Positions 43,716 through 53,556 of a stretch of 64,000 nt of DNA are shown piece after piece. The notes beneath the pieces are model-generated. The model saw only the letters and a program-made list of their open reading frames with translations. It did no database searches and was not told the DNA's origin. Source of the DNA: Ornithodoros turicata (lineage: Eukaryota > Arthropoda > Arachnida > Ixodida > Argasidae). Location: positions 35,191-99,190 of the forward strand of contig NW_026999356.1 of assembly GCF_037126465.1 (NCBI RefSeq). Reading direction: 5' to 3'. The stretch's first letter is position 1, and the number at the start of each line of letters is the position of its first letter. The position numbers and the translations under genes are program-made.

Positions 43716-45065
43716 ATGAGCTCCGTCGGAGCGGCCAACACGGCTAACCCTAGCCGGGATTTCACCGAAGGACAAACGGCAAGTCAGACTTCTACCACGT
43801 ACAGACTTCTTCTGCCTACGTTGCCGACTGGCAATATTTCCTATAACACCATATTTCTGCATGCGGATCCAGCTGGAAGGCCTTACCGAGCCGACGATTT
43901 TGCGGAAGGGGTGTTGTCAATTATCGCGAAAGACGATGTGGCCCAGTTTGGGGCGTATCTTTATAATCACGTGTGGGCTTTAACACTGCACTCAAGGCTG
44001 CCGAAGGAAAAGCTTGTGGCGGAGAAAACTATCACAGTGAAGAACAAAAAATGCCTTATCCTGGACCCGAATCAGAAAGAAGTTCGTCTTTCCGTGCACT
44101 GGCTCCCAATGCATGTACCGGATAACGCAGTAACCAATGCTCTAAGCACCTATGGAAAGGTGGAAGAAATCAAAAGGGAGAGATGGCGGTCGACGGCGTT
44201 TGCCGGCGCTGAAACGACGACGCGTCAAGTTTCTATTGTGCTGCGCGACGGCGTCAGTGTCGAATGCATTCCCCACCTGATGAAGATTATGGGTGGTCAG
44301 GTGCTAATCGATATTCCCGGCAGGCCACCGCTCTGCTTACGGATTAAGAGAGTCGGCCATGTTCGGAAAGCATGCAAGGCTCCGTGGTGTAAGACATGTA
44401 AAGGCTTCGGGCATGAGACAGAGGACTGCGTCAGCAGCTACGCTTCTAAAACAAGAGCAACAGTGGGGGATTCGTCAACGACAGACCTCATGGATGTCGA
44501 AGAGTGTACACAAGCGGGAGGCGCCGCTGGAGGAGTAATTCGTTGTGAGGAAGACATCAACAATTCCAAGTGCGTTTCCGAAGACAACGCCACCAGGAGC
44601 GACACCATCCTAAAAGATGCCTCTAAGAAGAAAGACGGAAGTAAGGAAAATAGTGCAGAAGCAGCAGAGGTACCAGCTGGCGGCAGCGACGCGACGACGA
44701 GCTACCACGACGCGGAGAACGACAACCAAGCGAAAGCGATTGACGTCCAACACCCAGATGGCCACGGCGAGACTCGGCATCAGGACCACACCGAAAAGAG
44801 TGGTGAAAATTTATCAGAGGTTGAAGGAAAAGTCGAAAACCTCGTCGGAGCCGCGGATGCAACGTCTTCAGTAAGCGACGGGGGAAACGAAAAAGGGAAG
44901 GGGTCCGAAGGCGGACGATCCGACCTCAAATGGAAAGACTCAACGGCAAGCCACAAGAAAGTCAGATACACTCCGACGCCAATAACAACGCCTGAGGAGA
45001 GGAGACAAAGACTCCTAAAGGAAAAAGGCAAACAGTCCACGGATTTCAAACTCTCAGCACAATGA
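43716..45065 (+). CDS. A' ORF1: RRM-like/CCHC protein, uninterrupted (449 aa)
   Basis: Starts at the conserved ATG (MSSVGAANTANPSRD); an in-frame GTG nine bases upstream is unlikely as a eukaryotic start. Domains: an RRM-like region at about 30-105 (YRLLLPTLPTGN, AYLYNHVWALTLHSR), a second RRM-like region at about 108-180 (KCLILDPNQ, VHWLPMHVPDNAV) and zinc knuckles at 207-220 and 225-238. The first knuckle reads C207, I210, H215, C220: Ile replaces the second Cys present in A, so it probably does not bind zinc. An acidic, low-complexity linker (about 250-400) leads to a basic tail ending in KLSAQ. The stop overlaps the ORF2 start as ATGA. Expected role is RNA binding in the retrotransposition particle. 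Confidence 0.9.
   Translation: MSSVGAANTANPSRDFTEGQTASQTSTTYRLLLPTLPTGNISYNTIFLHADPAGRPYRADDFAEGVLSIIAKDDVAQFGAYLYNHVWALTLHSRLPKEKLVAEKTITVKNKKCLILDPNQKEVRLSVHWLPMHVPDNAVTNALSTYGKVEEIKRERWRSTAFAGAETTTRQVSIVLRDGVSVECIPHLMKIMGGQVLIDIPGRPPLCLRIKRVGHVRKACKAPWCKTCKGFGHETEDCVSSYASKTRATVGDSSTTDLMDVEECTQAGGAAGGVIRCEEDINNSKCVSEDNATRSDTILKDASKKKDGSKENSAEAAEVPAGGSDATTSYHDAENDNQAKAIDVQHPDGHGETRHQDHTEKSGENLSEVEGKVENLVGAADATSSVSDGGNEKGKGSEGGRSDLKWKDSTASHKKVRYTPTPITTPEERRQRLLKEKGKQSTDFKLSAQ
43741..43756 (+). promoter_or_regulatory. Conserved 5' RNA hairpin, copy in A'
   Basis: CGGCTA-ACCC-TAGCCG: a perfect 6-bp stem with a 4-nt loop, 25 nt into ORF1. Confidence 0.62.
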
Positions 45066-46921
45066 AAAGAAGACTGAAAGTTGCAACCTTAAACGTCAAC
45101 AGCCTGATCCGACACGAAAGAAAAGCCTGGCTAAGAAACGTTCTACTAGAAGAAAGCATCGACATCGCATGCATACAAGAAAGTAAAATATCATCCATCG
45201 AGCAAGAAACGGAGTTGGTGAAAGCCTTTCAGCGCTGGTTCTTCGTACGGCATGCAACTGCTGTAAATGGAAGCGCGGGAACAGCGATAATGATCAGCAA
45301 GAAGAGTAAGATCACCGTGATAGACTGCGAGTTGGAGCAGAATGGACGAGTGGCGTCAATAGACTGTTTGTGGAATAATAATGTCATCAGAGTAGTTAGC
45401 ATCTACGCCCCGAATGAAGACGCGGAGCGAAAACTTTTTTCGAAACAACCATGGATCATTTCACACAAACCGACAGCAGACTTGTGATAGCCGGTGACTT
45501 TAATTGTGTTTGTCGCCGACAGGATTGCACGTACAAAAGGGAGAAGACAGACAGTAGCGTGAACGAGCTGAAAAAGATCTTGCAAAATAACGACCTACAG
45601 GATTCTGCGATAGGAAAAGAAGGGAGGACGACATTGTTCACCCACTGGCAGGGCACGTCACATGCCAGACTCGACAGAATATACGTTTCCGGGGAGCTTA
45701 ATCAACCAGCAAACGAATACAAGGTAGTCCCAATGGCCTTCACGGACCATGCGATGGTGATCGTCGAGCTCGCAGATGATAACAGTAATCGCGCTCGACG
45801 TCGTAATCAATCATGGAAAATGAACGAGACAATATTAGAGGACGGAAAGTTCACAGAAGAGATAAAGTGCATGATTGCCGATTTGAACAGAAATGAGATA
45901 GACGCGCCAGCGTGGGAGATTTTTTTAAGCAGCAGGTCCGTCTCAGGGCAATCGAGATGGCTCAAATTCGAGCAACGGATAAGAAAAAAGAAATGAAAGC
46001 GCTAAAAGACAACCTGCGAACGATTTTACAAGAAGAGGAGAAGAACCCGGGCCAATTCGCAGACGACATCAAAGCAATCAAGCAGGAAATACTACAGCGC
46101 ATGCACGAGCGCTACCGAGGAGCGCAAGTTCGAAGCAGGCTGCTGACGATTCAACGGGATGAGGTACCAACGAAGGTGTTTCTTGCACGAGAAAGGGAGA
46201 ACGCTAAGCGAAACGAAATTTTGAAGCTACGGACGGAGGACACCCTACACGAAGGGGCGGAAGCTGTGGAAGCGGCCCTGTATGATCACTACCGAAGTCT
46301 TTTCAAGAAGGACAGCTGTCTTGTCAACAGAAATTCAGAGCTATTCAAGAACATACCTAAGATAACGCCAGAAGATGCAGAGAAGGCTCAAGGGGACATC
46401 ACGCAAAGAGAAATCAAAGACGCAATCAAGAAATTATCACAGAACAAGGCGCCGGGGCCGGACGGGCTGGGCTCAGCGTTTTATAAAACTTATGTAGAAG
46501 AGCTCTCCCCTATCCTGGAAGTGGTTTTTCAAGACATTAAAAAACGAGGCCTTATGCCACCGTCATTGAGGAAGAGTCATATGGTCCCTATTCACAAGAA
46601 GCCTACTCAAGGTGGTGAATCGTCCGTGTCTGACCTGCGCCCCATAAGCTTATTGTGCATGGACTACAAAATCCTAGCGAAGATTTTAGCACGACGGCTC
46701 GACAGCATGCTGTGGAAAAGCGTAGGCTGGCACCAGACCTACGGCATCAAAGGAAGGTCTGTTTCAACGAATCTTCACAGCATGAGAACGATCTGCGAAT
46801 TCGCAAGGGTAACGGGAGCTTGCATGGCCGTGCTGCAAGTTGACCTAAAGCAGGCTTTTGACAGGGTGTGCTTGGAATTCCTATTTGACCTCGTAAGCTG
46901 GGTAGGCGTCGGACAAGAAAA
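45062..46921 (+). pseudogene. A' ORF2: endonuclease plus partial RT, truncated and frameshifted
   Basis: The ATG at 45062 overlaps the ORF1 TGA. The first frame (MKRRLKVATLNVNSLIRH to SIYAPNEDAERK) breaks at about 45445. The second holds GDFNC, THWQG, ARLDRIYVS and TDHAMV, and breaks at about 45925 in a T-run. The third carries NKAPGPDGLGSAFYK, LRPISLLCMDYKILAKILARRLD and DLKQAFD before running into satellite at 46921. No YADD or C-terminal CCHC is present. The frame breaks coincide with those of A. Confidence 0.88.
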
Positions 46922-47018
46922 GTCCAGATAGCTCAGTTGGATCGAGGACATATACCCATGCAAACACATGGGTTGTAGGATTAGCTAGTTCGAATCCAAG
47001 TTAGGCGTAGCTTTTTTT
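46922..47018 (+). promoter_or_regulatory. tRNA-like Pol III unit of a monomer (plus-strand representative)
   Basis: A box TAGCTCAGTTGG at 46929-46940, stem ACCCATG/CATGGGT, B-box-like GTTCGAATCC at 46988-46997 and a T7 run at 47012-47018. The LINE insertion window (GTCCAGATAGCTCAGTTGGAT) covers the start and A box of this unit. No acceptor-stem pairing is seen, so I do not call a tRNA gene. The organisation also resembles the head of tRNA-derived SINEs. Confidence 0.75.
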
Positions 47019-50000
47019 CATATGCTAGTTTTGATGCCTTTTTTCTAAATCATTTCCATTTGAATTGTTCGAATCAGTTGACGCCCTCTCCCTTTGGTAA
47101 TTCTAATTACGACGGCCTATACGACTCCTTCACACCGCGATCCTATAACGCACCATTCTGGATAGAATTCAAAGACGAAATATCGTCCCGTCCAGATAGC
47201 TCAGTTGGATCGAGGACATATACCCATGCAAACACATGGGTTGTAGGATTAGCTAGTTCGAATCCACGGTAGGCATCGCTTTTTTTCATGTGGTAGTTTT
47301 GATGCCTTTTTTCTAAATCATTTCCATTTTAATTGTTCGAATCAGTTGACGCCCTCTCCCTTTGGTAATTCTAATTACGACGGCCTATACGACTCCTTCA
47401 CACCGCGATCCTATAACGCACCATTCTGGATAGAATTCAAAGACGAAATATCGTCCCGTCCAGATAGCTCAGTTGGATCGAGGACATATACCCATGCAAA
47501 CACATGGGTTGTAGGATTAGCTAGTTCGAACCCACGGTAGGCATAGCTTTTTTTCATGTGGTAGTTTTGATGCCTTTTTTCTAAATCATTTCCATTTTAA
47601 TTGTTCGAATCAGTTGACGCCCTCTCCCTTTGGTAATTCTAATTACGACGGCCTATACGACTCCTTCACACCGCGATCCTATAACGCACCATTCTGGATA
47701 GAATTCAAAGACGAAATATCGTCCCGTCCAGATAGCTCAGTTGGATCGAGGACATATACCCATGCAAACACATGGGTTGTAGGATTAGCTAGTTCGAATC
47801 CAAGTTAGGCGTAGCTTTTTTTCATATGCTAGTTTTGATGCCTTTTTTCTAAATCATTTCCATTTGAATTGTTCGAATCAGTTGACGCCCTCTCCCTTTG
47901 GTAATTCTAATTACGACGGCCTATACGACTCATTCACACCGCGATCCTATAACGCACCATTCTGGATAAAATTCAAAGACGAAATATCGTCCCGTCCAGA
48001 TAGCTCAGTTGGATCGAGGACATATACCCATGCAAACACATGGGTTGTAGGATTAGCTAGTTCGAATCCAAGTTAGGCGTAGCTTTTTTTCATATGCTAG
48101 TTTTGATGCCTTTTTTCTAAATCATTTCCATTTTAATTGTTCGAATCAGTTGACGCCCTCTCCCTTTGGTAATTCTAATTACGACGGCCTATACGACTCC
48201 TTCACACCGCGATCCTATAACGCACCATTCTGGATAGAATTCAAAGACGAAATATCGTCCCGTCCAGATAGTTCAGTTGGATCGAGGACATATACCCATG
48301 AAAACACATGGGTTGTAGGATTAGCTAGTTCGAATCCACGGTAGGCATCGCTTTTTTTCATGTGGTAGTTTTGATGCCTTTTTTCTAAATCATTTCCATT
48401 TTAATTGTTCGAATCAGTTGACGCCCTCTCCCTTTGGTAATTCTAATTACGACGGCCTATACGACTCCTTCACACCGCGATCCTATAACGCACCATTCTG
48501 GATAGAATTCAAAGACGAAATATCGTCCCGTCCAGATAGCTCAGTTGGATCGAGGACATATACCCATGCAAACACATGGGTTGTAGGATTAGCTAGTTCG
48601 AATCCACGGTAGGCATCGCTTTTTTTCATGTGGTAGTTTTGATGCCTTTTTTCTAAATCATTTCCATTTTAATTGTTCGAATCAGTTGACGCCCTCTCCC
48701 TTTGGTAATTCTAATTACGACGGCCTATACGACTCCTTCACACCGCGATCCTATAACGCACCATTCTGGATAGAATTCAAAGACGAAATATCGTCCCGTC
48801 CAGATAGCTCAGTTGGATCGAGGACATATACCCATGCAAACACATGGGTTGTAGGATTAGCTAGTTCGAACCCACGGTAGGCATAGCTTTTTTTCATGTG
48901 GTAGTTTTGATGCCTTTTTTCTAAATCATTTCCATTTTAATTGTTCGAATCAGTTGACGCCCTCTCCCTTTGGTAATTCTAATTACGACGGCCTATACGA
49001 CTCCTTCACACCGCGATCCTATAACGCACCATTCTGGATAGAATTCAAAGACGAAATATCGTCCCGTCCAGATAGCTCAGTTGGATCGAGGACATATACC
49101 CATGCAAACACATGGGTTGTAGGATTAGCTAGTTCGAATCCACGGTAGGCATAGCTTTTTTTCATGTGGTAGTTTTGATGCCTTTTTTTCTAAATCATTT
49201 CCATTTGAATTGTTCGAATCAGTTGACGCCCTCTCCCTTTGGTAATTCTAATTACGACGGCCTATACGACTCATTCACACCGCGATCCTATAACGCACCA
49301 TTCTGGATAAAATTCAAAGACGAAATATCGTCCCGTCCAGATAGCTCAGTTGGATCGAGGACATATACCCATGCAAACACATGGGTTGTAGGATTAGCTA
49401 GTTCGAATCCAAGTTAGGCGTAGCTTTTTTTCATATGCTAGTTTTGATGCCTTTTTTCTAAATCATTTCCATTTGAATTGTTCGAATCAGTTGACGCCCT
49501 CTCCCTTTGGTAATTCTAATTACGACGGCCTATACGACTCATTCACACCGCGATCCTATAACGCACCATTCTGGATAAAATTCAAAGACGAAATATCGTC
49601 CCGTCCAGATAGCTCAGTTGGATCGAGGACATATACCCATGCAAACACATGGGTTGTAGGATTGGCTAGTTCGAATCCAAGTTAGGCGTAGCTTTTTTTC
49701 ATATGCTAGTTTTGATGCCTTTTTTCTAAATCATTTCCATTTTAATTGTTCGAATCAGTTGACGCCCTCTCCCTTTGGTAATTCTAATTACGACGGCCTA
49801 TACGACTCCTTCACACCGCGATCCTATAACGCACCATTCTGGATAGAATTCAAAGACGAAATATCGTCCCGTCCAGATAGTTCAGTTGGATCGAGGACAT
49901 ATACCCATGAAAACACATGGGTTGTAGGATTAGCTAGTTCGAATCCAAGGTAGGCATAGCTTTTTTTCATGTGGTTGTTTTGATGCCTTTTTTCTAAATC

Positions 50001-52296
50001 ATTTCCATTTTAATTGTTCGAATCAGTTGACGCCCTCTCCCTTTGGTAATTCTAATTACGACGGCCTATACGACTCATTCACACCGCGATCCTATAACGC
50101 ACCATTCTGGATAGAATTCAAAGACGAAATATCGTCCCGTCCAGATAGCTCAGTTGGATCGAGGACATATACCCATGACAACACATGGGTTGTAGGATTA
50201 GCTAGTTCGAATCCAAGTTAGGCGTAGCTTTTTTTCATATGCTAGTTTTGATGCCTTTTTTCTAAATCATTTCCATTTGAATTGTTCGAATCAGTTGACG
50301 CCCTCTCCCTTTGGTAATTCTAATTACGACGGCCTATACGACTCCTTCACACCGCGATCCTATAACGCACCATTCTGGATAGAATTCAAAGACGAAATAT
50401 CGTCCCGTCCAGATAGTTCAGTTGGATCGAGGACATATACCCATGAAAACACATGGGTTGTAGGATTAGCTAGTTCGAATCCAAGGTAGGCATAGCTTTT
50501 TTTCATGTGGTAGTTTTGATGCCTTTTTTCTAAATCATTTCCATTTTAATTGTTCGAATCAGTTGACGCCCTCTCCCTTTGGTAATTCTAATTACGACGG
50601 CCTATACGACTCATTCACACCGCGATCCTATAACGCACCATACTGGATAAAATTCAAACACGAAATATCGTCCGGTCCAGATAGTTCAGTTGGATCGAGG
50701 ACATATACCCATGCAAACACATGGGTTGTAGGATTAGCTAGTTCGAATCCAAGTTAGGCGTAGCTTTTTTTCATATGCTAGTTTTGATGCCTTTTTTCTA
50801 AATCATTTCCATTTTAATTGTTCGAATCAGTTGACGCCCTCTCCCTTTGGTAATTCTAATTACGACGGCCTATACGACTCCTTCACACCGCGATCCTATA
50901 ACGCACCATTCTGGATAGAATTCAAAGACGAAATACCGTCCCGTCCAGATAGTTCAGTTGGATCGAGGACATATACCCATGCAAACACATGGGTTGTAGG
51001 ATTAGCTAGTTCGAATCCAAGTTAGGCATAGCTTTTTTTCATGTGGTAGTTTTGATGCCTTTTTTCTAAATCATTTCCATTTTAATTGTTCGAATCAGTT
51101 GACGCCCTCTCCCTTTGGTAATTCTAATTACGACGGCCTATACGACTCCTTCACACCGCGATCCTATAACGCACCATTCTGGATATAATTCAAAGACGAA
51201 ATATCGTCCCGTCCAGATAGCTCAGTTGGATCGAGGACATATACCCATGAAAACACATGGGTTGTAGGATTAGCTAGTTCGAATCCAAGTTAGGCGTAGC
51301 TTTTTTTCATATGCTAGTTTTGATGCCTTTTTTCTAAATCATTTCCATTTTAATTGTTCGAATCAGTTGACGCCCTCTCCCTTTGGTAATTCTAATTACG
51401 ACGGCCTATACGACTCCTTCACACCGCGATCCTATAACGCACCATTCTGGATAGAATTCAAAGACGAAATACCGTCCCGTCCAGATAGCTCAGTTGGATC
51501 GAGGACATATACCCATGAAAACACATTGGTTGTAGGATTAGCTAGTTCGAATCCAAGTTAGGCGTAGCTTTCTTTCATATGCTAGTTTTGATGCCTTTTT
51601 TCTAAATCATTTCCATTTGAATTGTTCGAATCAGTTGACGCCCTCTCCCTTTGGTAATTCTAATTACGACGGCCTATACGACTCCTTCACACCGCGATCC
51701 TATAACGCACCATTCTGGATAGAATTCAAAGACGAAATATCGTCCCGTCCAGATAGCTCAGTTGGATCGAGGACATATACCCATGAAAACACATGGGTTG
51801 TAGGATCAGCTAGTTCGAATCCAAGTTAGGCGTAGCTTTTTTTCATATGCAAGTTTTGATGCCTTTTTTCTAAATCATTTCCATTTTAATTGTTCGAATC
51901 AGTTGACGCCCTCTCCCTTTGGTAATTCTAATTACGACGGCCTATACGACTCCTTCACACCGCGATCCTATAACGCACCATTCTGGATATAATTCAAAGA
52001 CGAAATATCGTCCCGTCCAGATAGCTCAGTTGGATCGAGGACATATACCCATGAAAACACATGGGTTGTAGGATTAGCTAGTTCGAATCCAAGTTAGGCG
52101 TAGCTTTTTTTCATATGCTAGTTTTGATGCCTTTTTCTAAATCATTTCCATTTTAATTGTTCGAATCAGTTGACGCCCTCTCCCTTTGGTAATCCTAATT
52201 ACGACGGCCTATACGACTCCTTCACACCGCGATCCTATAACGCACCATTCTGGATAGAATTCAAAGACGAAATATCGTCCCGTCCAGATAGCTCAG
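46922..52296 (+). repeat. tRNA-like satellite array 8 (about 20 monomers)
   Basis: Monomers are mainly of the TCAGTTGACGCCC / GGCCTATACGACTCC subtype, in variants distinguished by CATATGCTAG versus CATGTGGTAG, TTTGAATTG versus TTTTAATTG, and GGATAAAATTC. Variant blocks recur: the monomer with GACTCATTCACACC and GGATAAAATTC at about 47931 recurs at about 49540, a spacing of 1609 bp or six monomers, followed in both cases by a monomer with AGTTCAGTTGG and CATGAAAACAC. This points to block duplication inside the array. Several monomers have lost one A-box base (TAGTTCAGTTGG). Confidence 0.96.
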
Positions 52297-52339
52297 GCGA
52301 GTTCACTTCCGGTTTTCGTTCGAGACGGTTGTGCACGAC

Positions 52340-53551
52340 ATGAGCTCCGACGGAGCAAGGAATATGGCTGGTGACAGCCAGGTTAAGCAGGTGGTTGGTG
52401 ATCGCATTGATGAAGAGTACAAGACTTTGCTGCCTGTTTTTGCGTCCAGCGTGCTGAATGAGGATACATTGGTGCTACACGCCGATTTAAGAGGGAGGCC
52501 ATACAGAATGGAAGATTTCAAGGTGTCTCTTCTCAAGGTTATCAAAGGTGAGGACCTGGCATGTTTGGGTCCGTATCAGTTTAATCATTGCTGGATAATA
52601 ACGCTAAAAAATAAAGAAGCAAGAGCCGTGTTGCTGGAAATGAAAGACTTAAACGTGAAGGGAAGACGATGCCTTATTTTGGACCCCAGGGAGAAATTAG
52701 TCAAGATTCGACTGCACTGGGTGCCTTTTCATGTCGCTGACGAGACGATTAAAAGTTTCTTCAAAGTGTATGGCGAAGTGAAAGAGCTAAACCGCTTGAA
52801 ATGGAAAAGCGAAGGAATGGAGCAAGTGGAGACGACGTCAAGGCTTTTATCGCTCAAACTGGACCCGGGAGTGACTGTTGAAAGTGTTCCTCACCAAGCA
52901 AGGATTAATGGCAGTCAAGTGCTTGTTACGGTGGAAGGCAGGGCGCCGATATGTCTGCGTTGCCGCCAAAAAGGACATGTCAGGAGGCTGTGTAACGCCC
53001 CGCGGTGTACTGGGTGTGGCCGAGTAGGCCACGAGATGGTTGATTGTGTTAAGACCTACGCCAGCATGACAAGAGCTTCAGGAGAGTACATCGTAGAAGG
53101 AATACCAATGGATCATGAGGAAGCTGTGGAAGCAGAAAGAGAAGATCCGGCGGATAGCAGAAGCGATGGCACCGATCCCATTCCTGGAGACATCCCCACG
53201 AAAGCAGACGACGGCGGTTTGGTAGAAGAGGCGGCGGGAGGTAGGACAAGCGTAGAAGACAACCAGGAAGGTGAAATTGGAAGGCCTCCAAAGAATGACG
53301 GAGGGATAGATGAGGAGGCAGTGCTGAAGATTTTAACCAGTGGAGATCGTATGGAAGAAGACACCGGTGAAAAGCGGAGGCCAAGGGAGGAGCCAAGGGC
53401 AGAAAGAAGCTGGAAAATAGTGCAAAGCAAGAGAAGGAAATTTGTTGCAACGCCGACAGTGCCGTATGACACCAGAGACAGGTATAGGGAAGGGATAAGC
53501 AGAGAAAATAGTAAAACAGACGGGCAGAAAACAAAGGAAGAGGGCACATAA
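52340..53551 (+). CDS. D ORF1: RRM-like/CCHC protein, uninterrupted (403 aa)
   Basis: Starts at the conserved ATGAGCTCCG (MSSDGARNMAGDSQV); the in-frame GTG at 52331 is ignored. RRM-like regions lie at about 27-105 (YKTLLPVFASS, YQFNHCWIITLK) and 108-180 (CLILDPREK, LHWVPFHVADETI). Two complete CCHC knuckles follow: C205, C208, H213, C218 and C223, C226, H231, C236. An acidic linker precedes a basic tail, KRRKFVATPTVPYDTRDRY. The PYDxRDR tail is shared with C, E and F. The stop is followed five bases later by the ORF2 ATG. Its likely role is binding element RNA. Confidence 0.92.
   Translation: MSSDGARNMAGDSQVKQVVGDRIDEEYKTLLPVFASSVLNEDTLVLHADLRGRPYRMEDFKVSLLKVIKGEDLACLGPYQFNHCWIITLKNKEARAVLLEMKDLNVKGRRCLILDPREKLVKIRLHWVPFHVADETIKSFFKVYGEVKELNRLKWKSEGMEQVETTSRLLSLKLDPGVTVESVPHQARINGSQVLVTVEGRAPICLRCRQKGHVRRLCNAPRCTGCGRVGHEMVDCVKTYASMTRASGEYIVEGIPMDHEEAVEAEREDPADSRSDGTDPIPGDIPTKADDGGLVEEAAGGRTSVEDNQEGEIGRPPKNDGGIDEEAVLKILTSGDRMEEDTGEKRRPREEPRAERSWKIVQSKRRKFVATPTVPYDTRDRYREGISRENSKTDGQKTKEEGT
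52365..52380 (+). promoter_or_regulatory. Conserved 5' RNA hairpin, copy in D (covarying)
   Basis: TGGCTG-GTGA-CAGCCA forms a perfect 6-bp stem closed by a GNRA-type loop. Relative to the CGGCTA/TAGCCG stem of A, B, C and F, the outer and inner pairs both changed on both sides (C-G to U-A, A-U to G-C), and the encoded amino acids differ. This supports selection on the RNA. Confidence 0.68.
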
Positions 53552-53556
53552 ATAAC

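Larger units (their letters stand above)
43675..46921 (+). mobile_element. Non-LTR retrotransposon A', 3'-truncated twin of A
   Basis: The TSD GTCCAGATAGCTCAG lies at 43660-43674 and 46922-46936. It has the same 5' end, the same two ORF2 frame breaks and the same 3' truncation after GACAAGAAAA as A (11995-15260), so both descend from one insertion followed by duplication. Flanking satellite subtypes match on both sides too. A' lacks the extra base and the 18-bp duplication that A has in ORF1. Confidence 0.93.

Noticed and set aside
43675..43780. HDV-like self-cleaving ribozyme at the LINE 5' ends
   Set aside because: Such ribozymes occur at the 5' ends of some LINEs, but I could not fit the nested double pseudoknot by eye; only simple hairpins are supported. 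A covariance-model search would decide.
46922..47018. Functional tRNA gene in each monomer
   Set aside because: A and B boxes and a terminator are present, but no acceptor-stem pairing, a 47-nt box spacing and no clear 7-nt anticodon loop; described as tRNA-like only.
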